The notes under the pieces were generated by a model. The model did no database searches. It saw only the letters and a program-made list of their open reading frames with translations, and was not told where the DNA came from. A program made the translations under genes and the position numbers. Positions 51,420 through 61,053 of a DNA stretch of 64,000 nucleotides are shown here, piece after piece. Origin of the DNA: CAZBWS01 sp964495705 (GTDB taxonomy: Bacteria; Pseudomonadota; Gammaproteobacteria; HTCC5015); NCBI GenBank assembly GCA_964495705.1, contig CAZBWS010000006.1, forward strand, positions 5,239 to 69,238, read 5' to 3'. Within the stretch, counting starts at the first letter, position 1; the number at the start of each line of letters is the position of its first letter.

Positions 51420-52663
51420 TAGTCTACGCCTGCTTCACGAAGGCCTACAAGGGTCTCTTTGGACATAAGTAAACTTAATATCGCTACTAGATAAAAGTGG
51501 ATGAAAGCGCTATGTAAAAATAAACCAATGGACAAGCCAACAATTGAGTAACAAATAATAATAGACATGCCAGCAACAGATGTTGCAGAACGAGTAGTAA
51601 TGAATTGTTTATAGAAAGCATAAGCAGGAACAAGTAGCACGGCTAGAAATAAAACAAAGCCAACCACGCCTCCTTCAGCTAATGTTAGAAGGTATTCATT
51701 ATGGGGGTTATCAAAATTCTTAACCACTGGATTTATGTTAACACCATCATCGTCAATTAACTCGACAAGCTCAGCCTTATAACGCCCGACACCCACACCC
51801 ACAATAAGGTTCTGTTTAGCCAGATGAATTGCTGAGCGAAACATCTCAAAGCGTATGCCTAATGACGTTGACGTCTGCCCATCGAAGTACATAACAACTG
51901 ATCTATAAGTACGCTCAACTTGCTTATCCGCGCCAAATAAATACCCACCCCCTGTAACCACCATTATTATAGCAGTCAAGCCAATTATAGCTTCTTTCCA
52001 GCGCTGTTTCTTTTTTATATAAAGCCCTGCAATTAAAAGAGTAATAGGAGGTAAAGCTATCCATGCCCCTCGAGTACCTGAATAAAAGCTGGCCGCTACC
52101 CCGAGGAGCGCAACCGTCAGCATCAAAGCTCTTAGAGCTATCTTGGCTTTATAAAAAGCCGCATATGAAAGCATAATGGCAGCCATTGCCATGGATATAC
52201 CACCATATCTATTCGGGTGAGTATCTCCGTATGCCCTGCGCCCAAAATCACCAGGGATATGATACTGATACAGTGCATAAGAAAAAACAACTATGCAACC
52301 AAAAGAAAAGCCAAGAATTAATACCGTATTACTAATGCCTTTAATATAGGAGAATGCAGGAAGAATAAACAATACATATATGAATGCAATATGCTTATCT
52401 ACCCGAACTTTGCCTTCTCCTGAGTAATCGCCTATTGCCAATACAGAAAAAATAGACCACGCTGCAAATAAACAAAACGACCATACCACCCCCTTAACTT
52501 CAGGGCTTATCTCCCTCCACTGCTTGCGGCTAACCCATATCAATGAGAGCGCCCCAAGGAGGATCAAACCTATTGACACATCTTTGAGTTTATTAAACGT
52601 TAAAATGGCAGAAGGAAATGCCATCACCCCCAAACTAATTGAACTATACGCAATTTTAGACAT
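51419..52663 (-). CDS. O-antigen ligase / polymerase family membrane protein
   Basis: A 414-residue membrane protein with about 11 spans and a large periplasmic loop (about 230-320). GTRGAWIALPPITLLIAGLY and VGVGVGRYKAEL... PHNEYLLTLAEGGVVGFVLFLAVLLVP are the Wzy_C/WaaL hallmarks, including PHN and the catalytic-region histidine. It joins O-antigen or another polymer to lipid A-core in the periplasm. It lies four bases after ilvE in the same direction, and before licD. Confidence 0.88.
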   Translation of the reverse strand: MSKIAYSSISLGVMAFPSAILTFNKLKDVSIGLILLGALSLIWVSRKQWREISPEVKGVVWSFCLFAAWSIFSVLAIGDYSGEGKVRVDKHIAFIYVLFILPAFSYIKGISNTVLILGFSFGCIVVFSYALYQYHIPGDFGRRAYGDTHPNRYGGISMAMAAIMLSYAAFYKAKIALRALMLTVALLGVAASFYSGTRGAWIALPPITLLIAGLYIKKKQRWKEAIIGLTAIIMVVTGGGYLFGADKQVERTYRSVVMYFDGQTSTSLGIRFEMFRSAIHLAKQNLIVGVGVGRYKAELVELIDDDGVNINPVVKNFDNPHNEYLLTLAEGGVVGFVLFLAVLLVPAYAFYKQFITTRSATSVAGMSIIICYSIVGLSIGLFLHSAFIHFYLVAILSLLMSKETLVGLREAGVD

Positions 52664-52667
52664 AACT

Positions 52668-53594
52668 TTATTTTATTAGCGCCAACCAATTTTCAGATCT
52701 GACAGACCTACCTTCAACCAAATCAAAATAAGCCTTCTGTAACTTACTTGTAACAGGTCCGCGTGTGCCGTCACCAATAATACGATTATCCACTTCACGA
52801 ATAGGCGTCACTTCTGCAGCCGTACCAGTAAAGAAAGCCTCGTCAGAAACATAGACCTCATCGCGAGTGATACGCTTTTCTTTAATTTCATAGCCCAGCT
52901 CTTTGGCCAACACAAATAGGGTATTGCGTGTAATGCCATCCAAAGCAGACGTTAAGTCTGGCGTAAATATTTGCCCCTCACGCACAATAAACAGGTTTTC
53001 ACCGCTACCTTCAGCAACAAAGCCATCCACATCGAGTAACATCGCTTCGTCATACCCGTCGTGCAAGGCTTCTTGTAGTGCCAACATAGAGTTAATATAG
53101 TGTCCGTTAGCCTTCGCCTTACACATGGATACATTTACGTGGTGGCGAGTAAAACTAGACGTCTTTATGCGGATACCCTTGTTGATACCATCATCACCAA
53201 GGTAGGCACCCCATTCCCAGGCTGCAACCATCAGGTGAGTTTGTAAGTTGTCAGCGCGCAAGCCCATGCCTTCAGAACCATAAAACGCCATGGGGCGAAG
53301 GTAAGCGCTTTCTAAATTATTTTCACGTACACAGGCCTTTTGCGCTTCATTGACCGCATCCTGGCTAAAGGGAATGTCCATATTCATGATTTTCGCTGAG
53401 TTAAATAAGCGCTTAGTATGATCTTCTAAGCGAAAAATAGCAGGGCCTTCAGGCGTTTTGTAGGCGCGCACACCTTCAAAGACGCCCATGCCGTAGTGCA
53501 AGGTGTGAGTAAGCACGTGAATTTTGGCTTCACGCCAAGGAACCATTTCACCATCCATCCAGATCAGACCATCGCGGTCAGACATCGCCGTCAT
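52668..53594 (-). CDS. ilvE: Branched-chain amino acid aminotransferase
   Basis: A 308-residue fold-type IV aminotransferase. DGEMVPWREAKIHVLTHTLHYGMGVFEGVRAY is the N-terminal block, HHVNVSMCKAKANGHY has the PLP lysine, and AEGSGENLFIV and FTGTAAEVTPIREVDNR complete the active site. It makes valine, leucine and isoleucine from their keto acids. ATG 53594 has GGAG six bases upstream. Adjacent to glnE upstream, an order also seen in Pseudomonas beside the LPS-core genes. Confidence 0.97.
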   Translation of the reverse strand: MTAMSDRDGLIWMDGEMVPWREAKIHVLTHTLHYGMGVFEGVRAYKTPEGPAIFRLEDHTKRLFNSAKIMNMDIPFSQDAVNEAQKACVRENNLESAYLRPMAFYGSEGMGLRADNLQTHLMVAAWEWGAYLGDDGINKGIRIKTSSFTRHHVNVSMCKAKANGHYINSMLALQEALHDGYDEAMLLDVDGFVAEGSGENLFIVREGQIFTPDLTSALDGITRNTLFVLAKELGYEIKEKRITRDEVYVSDEAFFTGTAAEVTPIREVDNRIIGDGTRGPVTSKLQKAYFDLVEGRSVRSENWLALIK

Positions 53595-53624
53595 ACTATC
53601 TCCAAAAACTCTACTAACTATCTA

Positions 53625-56561
53625 CTAATTATGTTCCAGCAACATAAATCGCCGCCAAATTTTAGCTACCGCCTCTACAACAGGGGCTAGTTCACCGGGG
53701 TCTTGCACTATCGATTTTCGCTTATCTAGCGCAAGGCGATGTATTTTAGCGCGAATAGCACGATAACTCTCTATTAAAGTCAAAGAATCTTGCGCCGGAA
53801 ATACATCTAAATTGGCTATTAGTTCCAATATACGAATATTGTCGGTCCATTTAGTCAGCTCTGGGTACTGATTGGCCCACCCCAACACCGCATACTGCAC
53901 TATAAACTCAATATCTGTCAGCCCCCCTGCATCCTGCTTCAAGCTAAAACAGCCCCCTGTTGCACCTAAATTTTCGCGCATTTTCTCACGCATTTTAACC
54001 ACTTCTTTACGCAGGTCTTCTCGGTCTCGGGGTCTACACAATATCTCTTCACGCACTGCCTCAAACTGCTTCTGCAAAAGGGCACTGCCACACACGAATC
54101 TAGCACGTACCAAAGCCTGATGCTCCCAAGTCCACGCTTTATCCCGCTGATACGCCGCAAAGCCTCTCATACTTTTAACCCACTCTCCCGAGTTTCCATC
54201 TGGACGAAGGCGAGTATCTATTTCATACAGTTGGCCGCTGCGCGTCTGTGCGTTCATCACTAAACTGAATTTTTGAGCTAGGCGGGCAAAAAACAAGGTG
54301 TTATCAATTACCCCTTTACTATCCAGTCGCCCGCTGGTGTATTCACGCTCACCTTGGCTATCATGTAGAAAAACCACATCCAGGTCTGAAGAATAGCCTA
54401 GCTCTATACCGCCTAGCTTTCCGTAGGCAATAACAGCCATGCTTGGGCCGTGTACAGCACCATTATGCTGGCAATAGGGAGAGCCGTGGCGCTGAGCCAG
54501 TTCTAGCCAAGCTATACGGTAAGCTTGTTGCACAAGCACTTCTGCACACTGAGTCAAATGGTCGCTAACACGCATCAAGGGCAACTGTTGTGTGACATCC
54601 ATCGCCGCAATGCTTATTGTGTAAGAGCGTTTAAAGCGGCGCATCACATCGAGCCTCCCTTCAAAATCATCAGCTGCGACAGAATCTAATTGATCAAGCA
54701 ACACGGCATCAAGCTCTGGACGCTCTGGCAATGAGTAAAGCAATCGCGTATCGATAAGTTGATCTAACAATGCAGGTTGTTGGGTCAAATTTTCTGCCAT
54801 CCAGCCACTTTGGGAAAAGAACATCAACAGCCGACTTAAGGTTCTAGGGTTCTCCTGCAACAACACCAGATAAACGGAGCGCCTTACAACGGCTCTTACA
54901 AACGCTAAAGCTCGTATAAATGCCGCCACCTTATTGTCTTGCAAGCAGAGTACGCCACACAGCAATACGGGAATAAAGCTATCTACACGCTGGCGTGCTT
55001 CAGTCGTTGATTTTTGATATAGAGAAGACTGCTTTAAAGTTCTCAATCGACGCCACACATCCTCCGCATCATCAAGGCCTTGCTCTATTAATACGTTCAG
55101 CCATCGTTCAAACTGCTCTTTATCAATATCCTGCTCACCCACAATACGCCACAATGATTGCCACTGGCCTTCAGACTCAGTCCGTTGCTCTGCAGCAAAT
55201 ACATCGGCAAACTGCTGCGCCACAATATCGCGATACTGGCCGAGCTTATTGATAAAACCATCCCAATCCGCAAAACCCATAGCAAAGGCTAGGCGTGTTT
55301 GCTCCAATCTGGACTCGGGCAAATCATGGGTTTGTGCATCGGCCACCATTTGTAAGCGGTTTTCAGTCAAACGTAAAAATGTATACGCCTCTAGCAATGA
55401 TTCCACAACAATTGGCTCTAAAAGGCCATCTGACCCTAGCTGTTGCAATACATGCACAATACTACGCTGCTGCAAAGCTGCATTTTTTCCACCATAAATC
55501 AGCTGAAATGCCTGGCCAATAAACTCGACTTCGCGAATGCCTCCACGCCCCAACTTAACGTTGCCCTGCATGCTCTTACGTTTTACTTGATCCGCAATCA
55601 TGCGTTTTAATTCACGTAAGGATTGAATGGCTGAAAAGTCCAAGTAGCGTCTAAATACAAAGGGCTTCAACAACGCCTTAAAGGCTTCACAACTCGCTTG
55701 ACCACCAGTGACTGCTCGGGCCTTAATCATGGCGTAGCGCTCCCACTCCCGTCCTTGGGTTTGATAGTAATTTTCTAAAGCAGCAAAGTTAACTGCCAAA
55801 GCCCCCGAATCTCCAAAGGGGCGTAAGCGCATATCCACTCGAAATACAAAGCCATCTGCCGTAAGCTCATCCAACAGCTTAATAAGCAATTGACCCAAGC
55901 GGATAAAGTAGCTTTGATTGTCTAAGGGTTTGCGACCATTAGTCACGCCAGATTCTGGATAGATAAAAATCAAATCGATATCAGAAGAAAAATTCAGCTC
56001 TCCCCCGCCCAGCTTGCCCATCCCCAAGACAATGAGCTCCTGCTCCTCCCCCTGCGGGTTAAAGGGCAACCCAAAGCTATGTTGCATTGCCTGCTTAGCA
56101 TAAGCTAAGGCATGTATGATGCATTGCTGTGCTAGTGCAGACAACTCCTGCAAAGTCTGCTCAACACTAGACCAAGCCATTAAATCACGCAGACTTATAC
56201 GCAACATCTCACGCTGGCGGAGCTGGCGGACACCTTGCATAAACTCAGCTTCCGTAGCGCTTAACGACAACTCCTGCAAGCTATCCGCATAGTTCACCGT
56301 TTCGTTTAAACGAGGAGATTGCAGTATGCAAGTAAACAGTGCTGGCCGCAGGCGCAATAAATCTAAAGCCCACGGACTACACATCAAAGCGGGTTTAAGG
56401 TCATGTAACACGCCGTGTAGCGTCGAGTCAGTCACATCCAACAACTGCTCCCAAGCTAGCTCAGTTTCTTCTAGTAATAATACTGGAAGGGTAGAGGGCA
56501 ATATTGGGCGCCAACAACAGGCATCGGGCCAAGATGCGTATAATGGTGAGTCTAGGTTCAT
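53625..56561 (-). CDS. glnE: Bifunctional glutamine-synthetase adenylyltransferase/deadenylase
   Basis: A 978-residue GlnE with two nucleotidyltransferase domains. The first (deadenylase) has VLGMGKLGGGELNFSSDIDL near residue 175, the second (adenylyltransferase) has IAYGKLGGIELGYSSDLDVV near 714. Between them is the regulatory helical region. It adjusts glutamine synthetase activity to nitrogen status in response to PII. Length is as in other gammaproteobacteria. Confidence 0.97.
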   Translation of the reverse strand: MNLDSPLYASWPDACCWRPILPSTLPVLLLEETELAWEQLLDVTDSTLHGVLHDLKPALMCSPWALDLLRLRPALFTCILQSPRLNETVNYADSLQELSLSATEAEFMQGVRQLRQREMLRISLRDLMAWSSVEQTLQELSALAQQCIIHALAYAKQAMQHSFGLPFNPQGEEQELIVLGMGKLGGGELNFSSDIDLIFIYPESGVTNGRKPLDNQSYFIRLGQLLIKLLDELTADGFVFRVDMRLRPFGDSGALAVNFAALENYYQTQGREWERYAMIKARAVTGGQASCEAFKALLKPFVFRRYLDFSAIQSLRELKRMIADQVKRKSMQGNVKLGRGGIREVEFIGQAFQLIYGGKNAALQQRSIVHVLQQLGSDGLLEPIVVESLLEAYTFLRLTENRLQMVADAQTHDLPESRLEQTRLAFAMGFADWDGFINKLGQYRDIVAQQFADVFAAEQRTESEGQWQSLWRIVGEQDIDKEQFERWLNVLIEQGLDDAEDVWRRLRTLKQSSLYQKSTTEARQRVDSFIPVLLCGVLCLQDNKVAAFIRALAFVRAVVRRSVYLVLLQENPRTLSRLLMFFSQSGWMAENLTQQPALLDQLIDTRLLYSLPERPELDAVLLDQLDSVAADDFEGRLDVMRRFKRSYTISIAAMDVTQQLPLMRVSDHLTQCAEVLVQQAYRIAWLELAQRHGSPYCQHNGAVHGPSMAVIAYGKLGGIELGYSSDLDVVFLHDSQGEREYTSGRLDSKGVIDNTLFFARLAQKFSLVMNAQTRSGQLYEIDTRLRPDGNSGEWVKSMRGFAAYQRDKAWTWEHQALVRARFVCGSALLQKQFEAVREEILCRPRDREDLRKEVVKMREKMRENLGATGGCFSLKQDAGGLTDIEFIVQYAVLGWANQYPELTKWTDNIRILELIANLDVFPAQDSLTLIESYRAIRAKIHRLALDKRKSIVQDPGELAPVVEAVAKIWRRFMLLEHN

Positions 56562-56701
56562 AACCAGTCCATTCTATTAAGTTGAGCGATAATACGATAG
56601 CTAAAGCGGCAAAAATCAGCCTTTCTCAATACTGGAAGAGAACCTAGCCACATGATTAAATGCCTTATAGTAGTACTAACCTACCTGCAAAAGTGAAACA
56701 A

Positions 56702-57274
56702 ATGAATACAAAACAAGATTATCTAGACAACCTATCCATAAAAGCAGCCAGCGAACAAGATCTACCGCATTTTTTTCAGTCGCTGGACAAAGAGCAGTTG
56801 TGTGAAATCAATGACTTTACCGAAGCAGTTATAGAGCGCCATCTACAAGGCTTAGATAAACTCATGAGCTCTATAACACAGTCCATGAAGTACATCCCTA
56901 ATGTATTTTTGCAAATGATGGCAAAGAAATATGTAGACCCTATTTTTTCTGCGCGCCTTACCCAAAAGATGAAAATCAAAGATGTAGTATCTCTAACCAA
57001 AGGCATGCCTATTGAATATGTAGGAGAAGTAACTGGGCACCAAGTTGATAATGAATTGTCAGCAGAAATTATGACGCAAATGAAAAAAAAGGACATTGAG
57101 CCTATCATGGCCTACGTATGTCAACACCACCCTGCAAAGGCTGTCGATATTGGCGAACACTTGCCAGATGAGTTTTTAAAGCTTGCGAAAAAACACTCTA
57201 ATGAAGAAGCTTTACATAGCGAGCAATGGACCGAGACACGCCGCGCTACTTGGCAGCGCATGCAAGCTCTTTAA
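56702..57274 (+). CDS. Hypothetical helical protein
   Basis: 190 residues from ATG 56702; an ATG at 56660 adds 14 residues with no better ribosome site. It is largely helical and soluble-looking. Repeated short blocks of the type MMAKKYVDPIFSARLTQKMK and IMTQMKKKDIEPIMAYVCQH suggest internal helical repeats, perhaps four to six copies of about 35 residues. I do not recognise a family. The next gene starts 26 bp later in the same direction. Confidence 0.8.
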   Translation: MNTKQDYLDNLSIKAASEQDLPHFFQSLDKEQLCEINDFTEAVIERHLQGLDKLMSSITQSMKYIPNVFLQMMAKKYVDPIFSARLTQKMKIKDVVSLTKGMPIEYVGEVTGHQVDNELSAEIMTQMKKKDIEPIMAYVCQHHPAKAVDIGEHLPDEFLKLAKKHSNEEALHSEQWTETRRATWQRMQAL

Positions 57275-57300
57275 CTCAGCAACTATAGACCTGATTATTT

Positions 57301-59034
57301 ATGTACCTAACCCTCTTTTTATCCTTAATTTTCTTTAGTACTCAAGCACTTGCCTCTGCCGGTGAGCTACAGCCTACTGATTATCATTATTACCACCCTG
57401 CTACGATGAAGGCTCAACAGCTCTTCGAAGCAAAGGGGCTCCCCTTGGGTGAATTATCTGTGATGAGTATGCGCGGCAATCAATTGCAGGCGATACCATT
57501 TCAATTTGAAGAGTATGATGAACTGGGCATGGTGTACTTAGGCGGCGCCGCAAAAGAAGACTTGGTGGGTGAAGCGGGAAAACTGGATGGTAACGATCTA
57601 CTTGTCTTAATGTATCGCGACACCAGTACAACACCGTGGACTAAGGGCAAAAGCTTACCATTAACTGAAGGCATAATCAGCAAAGAGCTGCGCTTCAAGC
57701 AGGCCGACGGAGGGATACGTTATGCCTATCTTGTACATGGTAATAAACAGCGTAGCTCAAAGCGCTATGTAGCTTACGAAAAAAACAAAGGAGAAATCAC
57801 TGGCACGAATTATTTTTTTAAATTTGCCCCTAAAAACTTAGCCCTCGCCCAAGAGTACCGCTTAGGAAACACTCCCAAAACAGAGGAAAATTTATTAAAA
57901 GACTCTTTATTCGAGCTCAAAACCTCTGTTGTTTTTAAGTTTATGCGCTTCACTTTCAACAGTAAACGCAACCTTAAAATGAAACCCGTTGCCGCCTTGC
58001 ATGGCCCTGTACGTGTCCCTATTATCCTCAAGGCGCAATCCACCTTTTTAGGGATTCCTGTGTTTACCATGTATACCCAATTCAACGCCTATGACTACGC
58101 AATCAATGCACCAGGTATAGAAATCAATAAACCGCGCATGAAAAGCCTTATCAAAAACCTGCGCCGTGCAGCGCGCTATTTATTAGAGCCTGAGGTGATT
58201 TTTCAAGTGGACTATCAAAATTTTGATAATACAGAAATACAACTAGAACGCACCTCTCGTACACATATAGGTGCTGGACTTGTTGACGGCAAATACAATA
58301 GTTATGAAAATGCCATGCGCGAGACTTTTCTACCCGGACAATGGCTATGGTTTAAGCATAAAACCAGTGAGCAACAAAAAGGCTGGAAGGTACTCACTAC
58401 CAGTGCCATACCTGAGGAATTTTTAGATCTAGATGGCCTGAATCCTAAAGTAATATATGAAGACGAAAAATCGGGACAAATGCCACGCGTTGGCTTTGCT
58501 CTGCGCGGTGAAAAGGTTGCCCTGAAGGAGCTAGCCAAGGGCTTCAAAGTTGCTGACAAATTTTTTAAAGAGATGCAGCCCTACGACCTAGACGGCATTT
58601 TTCTAGCAGTTATTGACGGGGTGAAGCAGGGGAAAAAATTTAGACAAATACTAACCGAGCAAAAAATATCTCCCGAGAGAATCCAAGAGCTCTTCGATAT
58701 TTTTCAACTTGCACTGAGTATAGAAAACATCGCCAAATTGGTTGATATGGGCGGCAGTTATCAAGGCTCTATTAGCCTAGGCGACTTTTTAGGTCAAGCC
58801 GGAATCAGTGCAGAATCTGCCAATAATTTTATGGGTATGTTCCAGATGGAGTTTAATGGGGAGCAAATAATAGATGACCTACCCAGCTATACACATACAT
58901 TGATGCAGCGCTTATATTTAGGCTACCGAGACAAAATAAAAAATGGTGTAACGGTTTGGACACCTGCAGTTGAAGGGGCCTTTGATCCTGTGGCGTTTAA
59001 TAAGTTGTTGAATGACCCGCCTAGACTGCAGTAA
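57301..59034 (+). CDS. Hypothetical exported protein
   Basis: A 577-residue protein with a signal peptide (LTLFLSLIFFSTQALAS, cleavage near residue 20). The mature part starts with a beta-rich region (about residues 25-260) and ends with a helical domain. There are no recognisable catalytic motifs. No lipobox. The presence of a clear terminator after it and a helical-protein gene before it suggests a two-gene envelope unit. Function unknown. Confidence 0.85.
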   Translation: MYLTLFLSLIFFSTQALASAGELQPTDYHYYHPATMKAQQLFEAKGLPLGELSVMSMRGNQLQAIPFQFEEYDELGMVYLGGAAKEDLVGEAGKLDGNDLLVLMYRDTSTTPWTKGKSLPLTEGIISKELRFKQADGGIRYAYLVHGNKQRSSKRYVAYEKNKGEITGTNYFFKFAPKNLALAQEYRLGNTPKTEENLLKDSLFELKTSVVFKFMRFTFNSKRNLKMKPVAALHGPVRVPIILKAQSTFLGIPVFTMYTQFNAYDYAINAPGIEINKPRMKSLIKNLRRAARYLLEPEVIFQVDYQNFDNTEIQLERTSRTHIGAGLVDGKYNSYENAMRETFLPGQWLWFKHKTSEQQKGWKVLTTSAIPEEFLDLDGLNPKVIYEDEKSGQMPRVGFALRGEKVALKELAKGFKVADKFFKEMQPYDLDGIFLAVIDGVKQGKKFRQILTEQKISPERIQELFDIFQLALSIENIAKLVDMGGSYQGSISLGDFLGQAGISAESANNFMGMFQMEFNGEQIIDDLPSYTHTLMQRLYLGYRDKIKNGVTVWTPAVEGAFDPVAFNKLLNDPPRLQ

Positions 59035-59041
59035 CAAAAAA

Positions 59042-59069
59042 GGCCAGAGCAAAGCTCTGGCCTTTTTTT
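59042..59069. terminator. Strong bidirectional Rho-independent terminator
   Basis: GGCCAGAGC, loop AAA, GCTCTGGCC, then TTTTTTT, with AAAAAA on the other side. The perfect 9-bp stem serves both the exported-protein gene on the plus strand and rho on the minus strand. Confidence 0.92.
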
Positions 59070-59088
59070 ATCGCCTAAGCGAAATACC

Positions 59089-60345
59089 TTACTTGCGCAT
59101 GGTATCGAAGAACTCATTGTTATTAGTCGTCGCCTGTAGCTTACCTAATAAGAATTCAATCGCATCATAGTCTTCCATTGCGTGTAAGAACTTGCGCAAA
59201 ATCCAGACCTTCTGGCGCTCTTCTGCGTCCATCAATAGCTCTTCACGACGAGTACCCGACATATTGATATTGATAGCCGGGAAGGTTCTCTTTTCGGCAA
59301 TTTTACGATCCAAGTGAATCTCCATATTACCAGTACCTTTAAACTCTTCGTAGATCACGCCATCCATTTTCGAACCCGTATCCACAAGAGCAGTAGCAAT
59401 AATCGTTAAGCTGCCGCCTTCTTCGATATTACGTGCCGCACCAAAGAAACGCTTTGGTCGGTGTAAGGCGTGAGCGTCAACACCACCTGTTAATACCTTA
59501 CCTGAAGAAGGTGCCACGGTATTGTAGGCACGCGCTAAACGCGTAATAGAATCGAGCAAGATAACCACATCTTTCTTGTGCTCAACCAGACGCTTAGCCT
59601 TTTCAATTACCATTTCAGCCACTTGTACATGGCGACTTGCGGGTTCATCAAAAGTAGAACTGATGACTTCACCGCGCACCATACGCTCCATCTCAGTCAC
59701 TTCTTCAGGGCGCTCATCGATCAGCAAAACAATCAGATATACATCCGGATTATTCATCATGATACTTTGCGCAATGTTTTGCAGCATCACGGTTTTACCG
59801 GCCTTGGGTGGTGCAACTAATAATCCACGCTGACCTTTACCAAATGGCGCTACGATATCAATCGTACGAGCTGTCGTATCTTCCGAACTACCGTTGCCGC
59901 GCTCTAAGCGTATACGGTCATCCGCATGCAGAGCCGTCAAGTTTTCAAAGAGGATTTTTTGCTTGGCTTTTTCTGGCGTGTCATAGTTGATTTGATCTAC
60001 TTTTAATAGCGCAAAATAACGTTCACCGTCTTTCGGTGGACGAATTTTACCCGCAATAGTATCGCCTGTACGTAAGTTAAAGCGGCGAATCTGGCTAGGA
60101 GAGACGTAAATATCGTCTGGGCCAGCCAGGTACGATGAATCTGCAGAGCGCAAAAAGCCAAAACCATCGGGGAGAATCTCAAGCACGCCATCACCGAAAA
60201 TATCTTCACCGCTTTTTGCGTGCTTTTTTAATATCGAAAAGATCAGGTCTTGCTTACGCGTGCGACCTACATTTTCAACTTTCATGTCTTGAGCAATCTT
60301 AATTAGCTCGGGGATTGGTTTTTTCTTGAGTTCTGTTAGATGCAT
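59089..60345 (-). CDS. rho: Transcription termination factor Rho
   Basis: A 418-residue Rho. The N-terminal RNA-binding domain includes DGFGFLRSADSSYLAGPDDIYVS. RGLLVAPPKAGKTVMLQNIA is the Walker A site, YLIVLLIDERPEEVTEM the Walker B region, and STFDEPASRHVQVAEM the Q/R-loop area. A hexameric RNA-dependent ATPase that ends transcription. trxA lies upstream on the same strand, as in many gammaproteobacteria. Confidence 0.98.
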   Translation of the reverse strand: MHLTELKKKPIPELIKIAQDMKVENVGRTRKQDLIFSILKKHAKSGEDIFGDGVLEILPDGFGFLRSADSSYLAGPDDIYVSPSQIRRFNLRTGDTIAGKIRPPKDGERYFALLKVDQINYDTPEKAKQKILFENLTALHADDRIRLERGNGSSEDTTARTIDIVAPFGKGQRGLLVAPPKAGKTVMLQNIAQSIMMNNPDVYLIVLLIDERPEEVTEMERMVRGEVISSTFDEPASRHVQVAEMVIEKAKRLVEHKKDVVILLDSITRLARAYNTVAPSSGKVLTGGVDAHALHRPKRFFGAARNIEEGGSLTIIATALVDTGSKMDGVIYEEFKGTGNMEIHLDRKIAEKRTFPAININMSGTRREELLMDAEERQKVWILRKFLHAMEDYDAIEFLLGKLQATTNNNEFFDTMRK

Positions 60346-60492
60346 AATATCTGTATGAGTATTTTGAACGGCGCTAAGTCCGAAAATAGGGAATGCGTGT
60401 GTTTAGTTTCGCAATATATTTAGGTATGAATATAGCTCGGACGAGCTAGTGTTTGTGACCATAGCATGGTCATTTGCACAGGTAAACTGTTT

Positions 60493-60523
60493 TTAATGAC
60501 CTGCCAGAAAGGCAGGCCATTAA
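60493..60523. terminator. Long stem-loop in the trxA-rho interval
   Basis: TTAATGACCTGCC, loop AGAAA, GGCAGGCCATTAA gives a 13-bp stem with one mismatch, six bases after the trxA stop codon. There is no T tract. Two smaller palindromes follow toward rho (60457-60471 and 60434-60447). They may end trxA or form the rho leader structure. Confidence 0.5.
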
Positions 60524-60528
60524 ATATC

Positions 60529-60855
60529 TTAGATATTCGCGTCTAAAAAGGCAATCAATTGCGATTTAGACAATGCGCCAACCTTAGTTGCTTCAACGTT
60601 ACCGTCTTTGAATAGCATTAAGGTAGGAATACCGCGAATACCGTACTTAGGTGGCGTATCCGCATTCTCGTCGATATTTAGCTTAGTTACTTTAACGCGG
60701 CCTTTATATTCCTCAGAAATTTCATCTAGGATAGGCGCAATCATCTTACAAGGACCACACCATTCCGCCCAGTAATCAACAAGTGTAGGCAGGTCAGATT
60801 GTAGAACTTCGGCTTCGAAGCTGGCGTCGGTCAAATAAACGATGGAATCACTCAC
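60529..60855 (-). CDS. trxA: Thioredoxin 1
   Basis: A 108-residue thioredoxin with the redox site WCGPC (Cys 33 and Cys 36), the cis-proline in YGIRGIPTLMLF and standard length. It is the main cytoplasmic disulfide reductase. An exact motif copy at 60657-60665 encodes NAD in ENADTPPKYG. Confidence 0.98.
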   Translation of the reverse strand: MSDSIVYLTDASFEAEVLQSDLPTLVDYWAEWCGPCKMIAPILDEISEEYKGRVKVTKLNIDENADTPPKYGIRGIPTLMLFKDGNVEATKVGALSKSQLIAFLDANI

Positions 60856-61053
60856 GGTGACAGTTCCTCTTAGTTAAAAAGTGCGGTAAAAGTATTTACC
60901 AGCGACATAAGAATGGGGATTTTACCGATTATTTCAAGAGAAGGTAAATTATTTCTGCCTATCGCGATGATAAACACTACAAAGGCTCTTAATAATGGCC
61001 GTTATTATGGGGCATATTAGTTATTTGGCCAGCTATCCTTTATGCTATCTGGC

